DNA of 64,000 nt from CAVUPF01 sp963777915 (lineage in GTDB: Bacteria; Actinomycetota; Thermoleophilia; Solirubrobacterales; 70-9): NCBI GenBank assembly GCA_963777915.1, contig CAVZSH010000003.1, positions 620,001 to 684,000 on the forward strand, read 5' to 3'. This document shows, in pieces, positions 60,607-64,000 of the stretch (its first letter is position 1; each line of letters opens with the position of its first letter). Both the position numbers and the translations under genes were made by a program. The notes under the pieces were generated by a model. It searched no databases. It was not told the origin of the DNA and worked only from the letters and a program-made list of their open reading frames with translations.

Positions 60607-61283
60607 CGCCGTCGCGCACCGCGTTTGCGGCGATCCTAGCCAAGGACCTTCGCTCCGAGCTGCGCACCCTGCAGTCCGTGCCGGCGATGGCGCTGTTTGC
60701 GATCACCACCTTCGTCATCTTCCGCTTCGGCCTTGACCGCACCACCCTCGCGGGCAGCCTCGCCGCCGGCGTCCTCTGGGCAACCCTGCTGTTCGCCGGG
60801 GTGCTCGGCATCAACCGGCTCTTCGTCAGCGAGCGCGAGGAGGGGGGCTTTGACGCGATCCGCCTCGCGCCGATCGACCGCACCGCCCTCTACGCCGCCA
60901 AGGCCGCAGCACTGCTCGTCTACCTGCTCGTGCTCGAGCTGATCGCCGTCCCCGTATTCGTCCTCTTCTTCCTCGGCTCCCCAGCCGCCCTCGCGCCGCT
61001 CGTCGTGGTCATCGTCCTCACCGATCTCGGCCTCGCCGCGACCGGCACGCTGATCTCCTCGATGGCGGTCAACTCCCGTGCCCGCGACCTATTGGTGCCG
61101 CTGGTGCTGCTGCCGCTGGTCGTGCCGCTGATGATCGCCGCCACCGGCGCCACCGAGCCGCTGATGACCGTGGGCGGACCCGTCTATCACCGCTTCGGCA
61201 CCTGGCTTGCGATCCTCGGGCTATACGATCTGATCTTCCTCTTGGTCGGATACGCGGTGTTCGACTTCCTCCTGGAGGACTGA
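60603..61283 (+). CDS. ccmB: Haem exporter permease CcmB
   Basis: A 226-residue membrane protein with six hydrophobic segments, the permease partner of CcmA. The first half has FAAILAKDLRSELRTLQSVP and ALFAITTFVIFRFGLDR; then LFAGVLGINRLFVSEREEGG and FDAIRLAPIDRTALYAAK, all typical of CcmB, and LVPLVLLPLVVPLMIAATGA near the end. It is translationally coupled to ccmA (ATGA) and 35 bases upstream of ccmC. Confidence 0.92.
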   Translation: MTPSRTAFAAILAKDLRSELRTLQSVPAMALFAITTFVIFRFGLDRTTLAGSLAAGVLWATLLFAGVLGINRLFVSEREEGGFDAIRLAPIDRTALYAAKAAALLVYLLVLELIAVPVFVLFFLGSPAALAPLVVVIVLTDLGLAATGTLISSMAVNSRARDLLVPLVLLPLVVPLMIAATGATEPLMTVGGPVYHRFGTWLAILGLYDLIFLLVGYAVFDFLLED

Positions 61284-61318
61284 GCCGGCACCCGCCGCTC
61301 CCCCACCGCGAGGCATGC

Positions 61319-62041
61319 ATGTACGGCAAAGGACTGAGAACCCTCTCGATCGCCACCGTGGTCACCCTCGCCACGGGGCTGTGCCTGGTCTTCTTCTACG
61401 CGCCGCTTGAAGCCAACCAGGGCTTCATCCAGAAGATCTTCTACCTGCACGTGCCGCTGGCGATCACCGCGCTGGTCGGCTTCATCGTCGGCGGACTCTT
61501 TGCGATCGCCCACCTGCGCAGCGGCGATCGCCGCTGGGACGCCTACTCCTATGTCTCGATCCACATGTCGGTGATCTTCGCCGTCGGAGTGCTGATCACC
61601 GGCTCGATCTGGGCGAAGGCCTCGTGGGGGCACTGGTGGGTCTGGGAAGAACCGACCCTGGCCAGCTTCCTGATCGTCTTCCTGCTCTACGCGACCTATT
61701 ACCCGTTCCGCTACGCGATCGAAGATCCCGAGCGCCAGGCCCGCTATGCCTCCGTCTTCGCCGTCACCGCCGGCGCCTTCGTACCGCTCAACTTCCTCGC
61801 CGTGCGGCTGACGCCGAGCCTCGTGCATCCGCGCGTCTTCGCCACCGCGAACGGCGGGCTGCCCACCTCGATGCTGATCACCTTCCTCGTCTGCTTCGCC
61901 GCGATCGCGCTGCTCTGGATGACGCTCGTCAAGCTTGAGCTGACCGCGAAGAGCGCCTCAGGACAGCTGAAGCGGCTGCGACGCGCGCTCGACGCGCCGG
62001 CGCCGGGCACCCAGTCCCGAGTGGCTCCGGAGGTGAGCTGA
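61319..62041 (+). CDS. ccmC: Haem lyase/transporter component CcmC
   Basis: A 240-residue membrane protein with six helices that attaches haem to CcmE. The tryptophan-rich external loop reads KASWGHWWVWEEPTLASFLI, the WWD motif with Glu where many homologues have Asp. A candidate haem-ligand His is in IFYLHVPLAITAL. SYVSIHMSVIFAVGVLITGS follows in the expected place. ccmE, ccmF and the thioredoxin-like ccmG are not in the window. Confidence 0.92.
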   Translation: MYGKGLRTLSIATVVTLATGLCLVFFYAPLEANQGFIQKIFYLHVPLAITALVGFIVGGLFAIAHLRSGDRRWDAYSYVSIHMSVIFAVGVLITGSIWAKASWGHWWVWEEPTLASFLIVFLLYATYYPFRYAIEDPERQARYASVFAVTAGAFVPLNFLAVRLTPSLVHPRVFATANGGLPTSMLITFLVCFAAIALLWMTLVKLELTAKSASGQLKRLRRALDAPAPGTQSRVAPEVS

Positions 62042-62236
62042 GTGCCCGCCCTCCCGCTCGGCGAAGCCGGCAAGTACGTCGCTGCTGCCTACATCGTCTT
62101 CCTCGTCCTGATCGTCGCCTACGTCGGGATCATGGCGGCGAAACTCCAGCGGATCGAGCGGGAGCTACGCGAGCTGGCAGGCTTCGCGGAGCAGCGAAGA
62201 AGCGAGGAGCGCGAGGAGGTCGGCGGCGGTGTCTGA
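62042..62236 (+). CDS. ccmD: CcmD-like small membrane protein
   Basis: 64 residues with one membrane helix (YVAAAYIVFLVLIVAYVGIM), then a basic, helical cytosolic tail (KLQRIERELRELAGF). This size and layout is CcmD, which helps release haem-loaded CcmE from CcmABC. The start is GTG at 62042, directly after the ccmC stop. Its end overlaps the start of hemA by eight bases. Confidence 0.85.
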   Translation: MPALPLGEAGKYVAAAYIVFLVLIVAYVGIMAAKLQRIERELRELAGFAEQRRSEEREEVGGGV

Positions 62237-63557
62237 GCTGCTCGCCCTGGGCGTCTCCCACAAGACAGCGCCGCTTGAGCTTCGCGAGCGACTCTCGCTG
62301 ACCGAGGGTCGCGCCGTCGGGGCGCTGCGCGAGCTGACCGCCGCCGCCGGAATCCACGAGGCAGCGGCGATCTCGACCTGCAACCGCACAGAGCTCTACC
62401 TGGTCGTCTCCGACCCGGTAGAGGCAGAGTCGACGGCGCTCGGCGTCCTCACCCGCCAGGCCGAGATCCGGCCCACCGAGCTGCTTGGCCACCTCTACTC
62501 GATGCGCTCGACCGATGCGGTGCGCCACCTCTTCCGGGTCACCTCGGGGCTCGACTCGATGATTGTCGGTGAGGCCGAGGTCCAAGGACAGGTCAAACGC
62601 GCCTATGAGCTTGCCCTGGTCGAGGGCGGCACCGGGCCGATCCTCAACCGCCTCTTCCGCGGCGCCCTGGCCGCCGGCGGGCGGGCGCGGGATGAGACCG
62701 GGGTCAGCGAGAAAGGCCTCTCGATCTCCTCGGTCGCAGTCGAGCTTGCACAGCGCACGCTCGGCGACCTCGGCGAGCGCAGCGTGCTCGTGATCGGGGC
62801 CGGGGAGACCGCGGAGCTGGTCGCCCGGGCGTTGGTCGCCCGCGGTGTCGCAACGGTATTCGTCGCCAACCGCCGCTATGACCGCGCGATCGGCCTCGCC
62901 CAGCGCTTCGGCGGCAACGCCGTGCGCTTCGAGGAGCTGCCCGAGCAGCTCGAGCTGGCCGACATCGTCGTCTCAGCGACCAACTCCCCGCATCACATTG
63001 TCGAGCGCGACGACATTACTCAAGTGATGGCGAGCCGCGAGGGCCGCCCGCTGCTGCTGGTCGACATCGCCGTTCCGCGCGACATCGAGCCGGCCTGCCG
63101 CGAGATCACCGGCGTCAGCCTCCACGACATCGACAACGTCCAGCAGATTGTCGAGCGCAACGCGAGCGGCCGCGAGGCCGAGGCCAAGCGCGCCGAGCAG
63201 ATCATCGAGGTCGAGCTTGACCGCTTCGAGCACTGGCTCACCTCGCTGGAGGTAGTGCCGACGATCGTCGCGATGCGCGAGCGCGGCGAGGAGATCGTGC
63301 GTCGCGTGCTCGCCGAGAACGAGCCTCGCTGGGAGCGCCTCAGCGAGGCCGACCGCGAGCGCCTCACCACGATGGCAAAGGCGATCGCCTCCCGCCTTCT
63401 GCATGAGCCCACCCTGCGGATGAAGCGCGCCGCGGGCAGCGATGAGGCCTACCTCTACGTGAGCGCGCTGCGCGAGCTGTTCGGGCTGGACGGGGAGACC
63501 GAGCCGGATGACCAGGCGGGCGCCAGTGTCACCGAGTTGCGCCGCAAAGCCACTTGA
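62229..63557 (+). CDS. hemA: Glutamyl-tRNA reductase
   Basis: Reduces glutamyl-tRNA to glutamate-1-semialdehyde, the first committed step of C5 haem synthesis. 442 residues. The N-terminus is LLALGVSHKTAPLELRERLS, the catalytic Cys is in AISTCNRTELYLV, and FRVTSGLDSMIVGEAEVQGQ is invariant. The NADPH domain has VLVIGAGETAELVARALV, and the C-terminal dimerisation helix ends the protein. The GTG start lies inside ccmD. Coupling of haem synthesis to the haem exporter genes makes functional sense. Confidence 0.96.
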   Translation: MSELLALGVSHKTAPLELRERLSLTEGRAVGALRELTAAAGIHEAAAISTCNRTELYLVVSDPVEAESTALGVLTRQAEIRPTELLGHLYSMRSTDAVRHLFRVTSGLDSMIVGEAEVQGQVKRAYELALVEGGTGPILNRLFRGALAAGGRARDETGVSEKGLSISSVAVELAQRTLGDLGERSVLVIGAGETAELVARALVARGVATVFVANRRYDRAIGLAQRFGGNAVRFEELPEQLELADIVVSATNSPHHIVERDDITQVMASREGRPLLLVDIAVPRDIEPACREITGVSLHDIDNVQQIVERNASGREAEAKRAEQIIEVELDRFEHWLTSLEVVPTIVAMRERGEEIVRRVLAENEPRWERLSEADRERLTTMAKAIASRLLHEPTLRMKRAAGSDEAYLYVSALRELFGLDGETEPDDQAGASVTELRRKAT

Positions 63558-64000
63558 GGCTCCGCATCGCGACAAGGGCAAGCGCGCTGGCGCTGGCTCA
63601 GGCCGATCGGGTCGCCGAGTCGCTGGGAGAAGCCGAGCTGGTCGAGGTCTCCTCCGGCGGCGAGCCTGGCGACAAGGCCCGCTTCGTGCGCGGGGTCGAG
63701 CGGGCGCTGCTAGACGACGATGCCGAGATCGGCGTCCACTCGGCGAAGGACCTGCCCGCCGAGCTTCCGGAAGGGCTGGCGATCGCCGCCGTGCCGGTCC
63801 GCGAGGACCCCGCTGACGCCTGGATCGGCGCCGGCTCCTCTCTCGCCGACGTTCCCGAGGGCGCGCGGGTCGGCACCGCCAGCCTGCGCCGACGCGCTCA
63901 GCTTCTCGCCGCCCGGCCCGACCTGGAGATAGAGGAGCTGCACGGCAACATCGACACCCGCCTGCGCCGCCTCAGTGAGGGCGGGCTCGACGCAATCGTG
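63554..64000 (+). CDS. hemC: Porphobilinogen deaminase (partial, C-terminus off the window)
   Basis: First 149 residues of hydroxymethylbilane synthase, which polymerises four porphobilinogens. Starts with TTG in a 4-base TTGA overlap with the hemA stop: RLRIATRASALALAQADRVA. IGVHSAKDLPAELPEGLAIA and VGTASLRRRAQLLAARPDLE match the substrate-binding Arg/Ser regions, and HGNIDTRLRRLSEGGLDAIV follows. The cofactor-binding Cys lies beyond the window. It is coupled to hemA. Confidence 0.95.
   Translation, partial: MRLRIATRASALALAQADRVAESLGEAELVEVSSGGEPGDKARFVRGVERALLDDDAEIGVHSAKDLPAELPEGLAIAAVPVREDPADAWIGAGSSLADVPEGARVGTASLRRRAQLLAARPDLEIEELHGNIDTRLRRLSEGGLDAIV

Overview
The window is about 64 kb of dense, high-GC bacterial chromosome. 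Genes are closely packed, often with 4-base ATGA/GTGA overlaps, and GTG and TTG starts are common. Several features point to an actinobacterium, most likely class Thermoleophilia (Solirubrobacterales-like): an actinobacterial OdhA/KGD-type 2-oxoglutarate dehydrogenase, a UbiA-type decaprenyl-phosphate phosphoribosyltransferase, a c-di-AMP riboswitch in front of a cell-wall hydrolase, and GAAC-N4-GTTC LexA boxes. The class assignment is inference from gene content; there is no rRNA, tRNA or CRISPR array here.

Layout. 1-8.4 kb: a DEAD-box helicase cut by the window edge, quinone oxidoreductase, PfkB kinase, citrate synthase, two small unknowns, a UbiA prenyltransferase, and a secreted protein followed by a two-component system. 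8.5-12.1 kb: a fatty acyl-CoA reductase-like fusion followed by an alkylglycerone-phosphate-synthase-like flavoenzyme, a candidate ether-lipid operon. 12.1-20.3 kb: a giant E2-E1 2-oxoglutarate dehydrogenase, a DUF3817 protein, aconitase and an SDR. 20.3-25 kb: riboswitch plus NlpC/P60-like protein, then propionyl-CoA carboxylase beta, a small unknown and methylmalonyl-CoA mutase. 25-34.8 kb: nucleotide-sugar epimerase, an SOS-box-controlled basic protein, IMPase, AddB-like nuclease, PAC2 protein, a split TauE/SafE pair, trehalose phosphatase, and a PolX-like protein without the polymerase core. 34.9-36.8 kb: polyprenol-phosphate mannosyltransferase whose last codons are interrupted by a 595-bp insertion element, then thioredoxin and a 4-OT-like protein.

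36.9-48.5 kb: isoleucyl-tRNA synthetase, SDR, a benzoylformate-decarboxylase-like enzyme with a GlcD-GlcF-type 2-hydroxyacid dehydrogenase, fumarase, a decayed VOC gene and an aldehyde dehydrogenase. 48.6-58 kb: SpoIID/LytB protein, an AttH-like protein, YchF, a PAP2 phosphatase, a BtrH-like protein, a five-gene operon ending in an SQR-like flavoprotein and containing methylmalonyl-CoA epimerase, and RarA. 58.1-64 kb: aldehyde dehydrogenase, the ccmABCD haem exporter genes, hemA and the start of hemC.

How the genes fit together. Four TCA-cycle steps are encoded (citrate synthase, aconitase, 2-oxoglutarate dehydrogenase, fumarase). Carboxylase beta, mutase and epimerase form most of the propionyl-CoA to succinyl-CoA route. 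The ccm and hem genes supply cytochrome c and haem. The most unusual points are the lipoyl-domain-bearing OdhA, the acyl reductase/AGPS pair, the SOS-controlled basic protein, and the insertion element with its target duplication and terminal repeats still readable.
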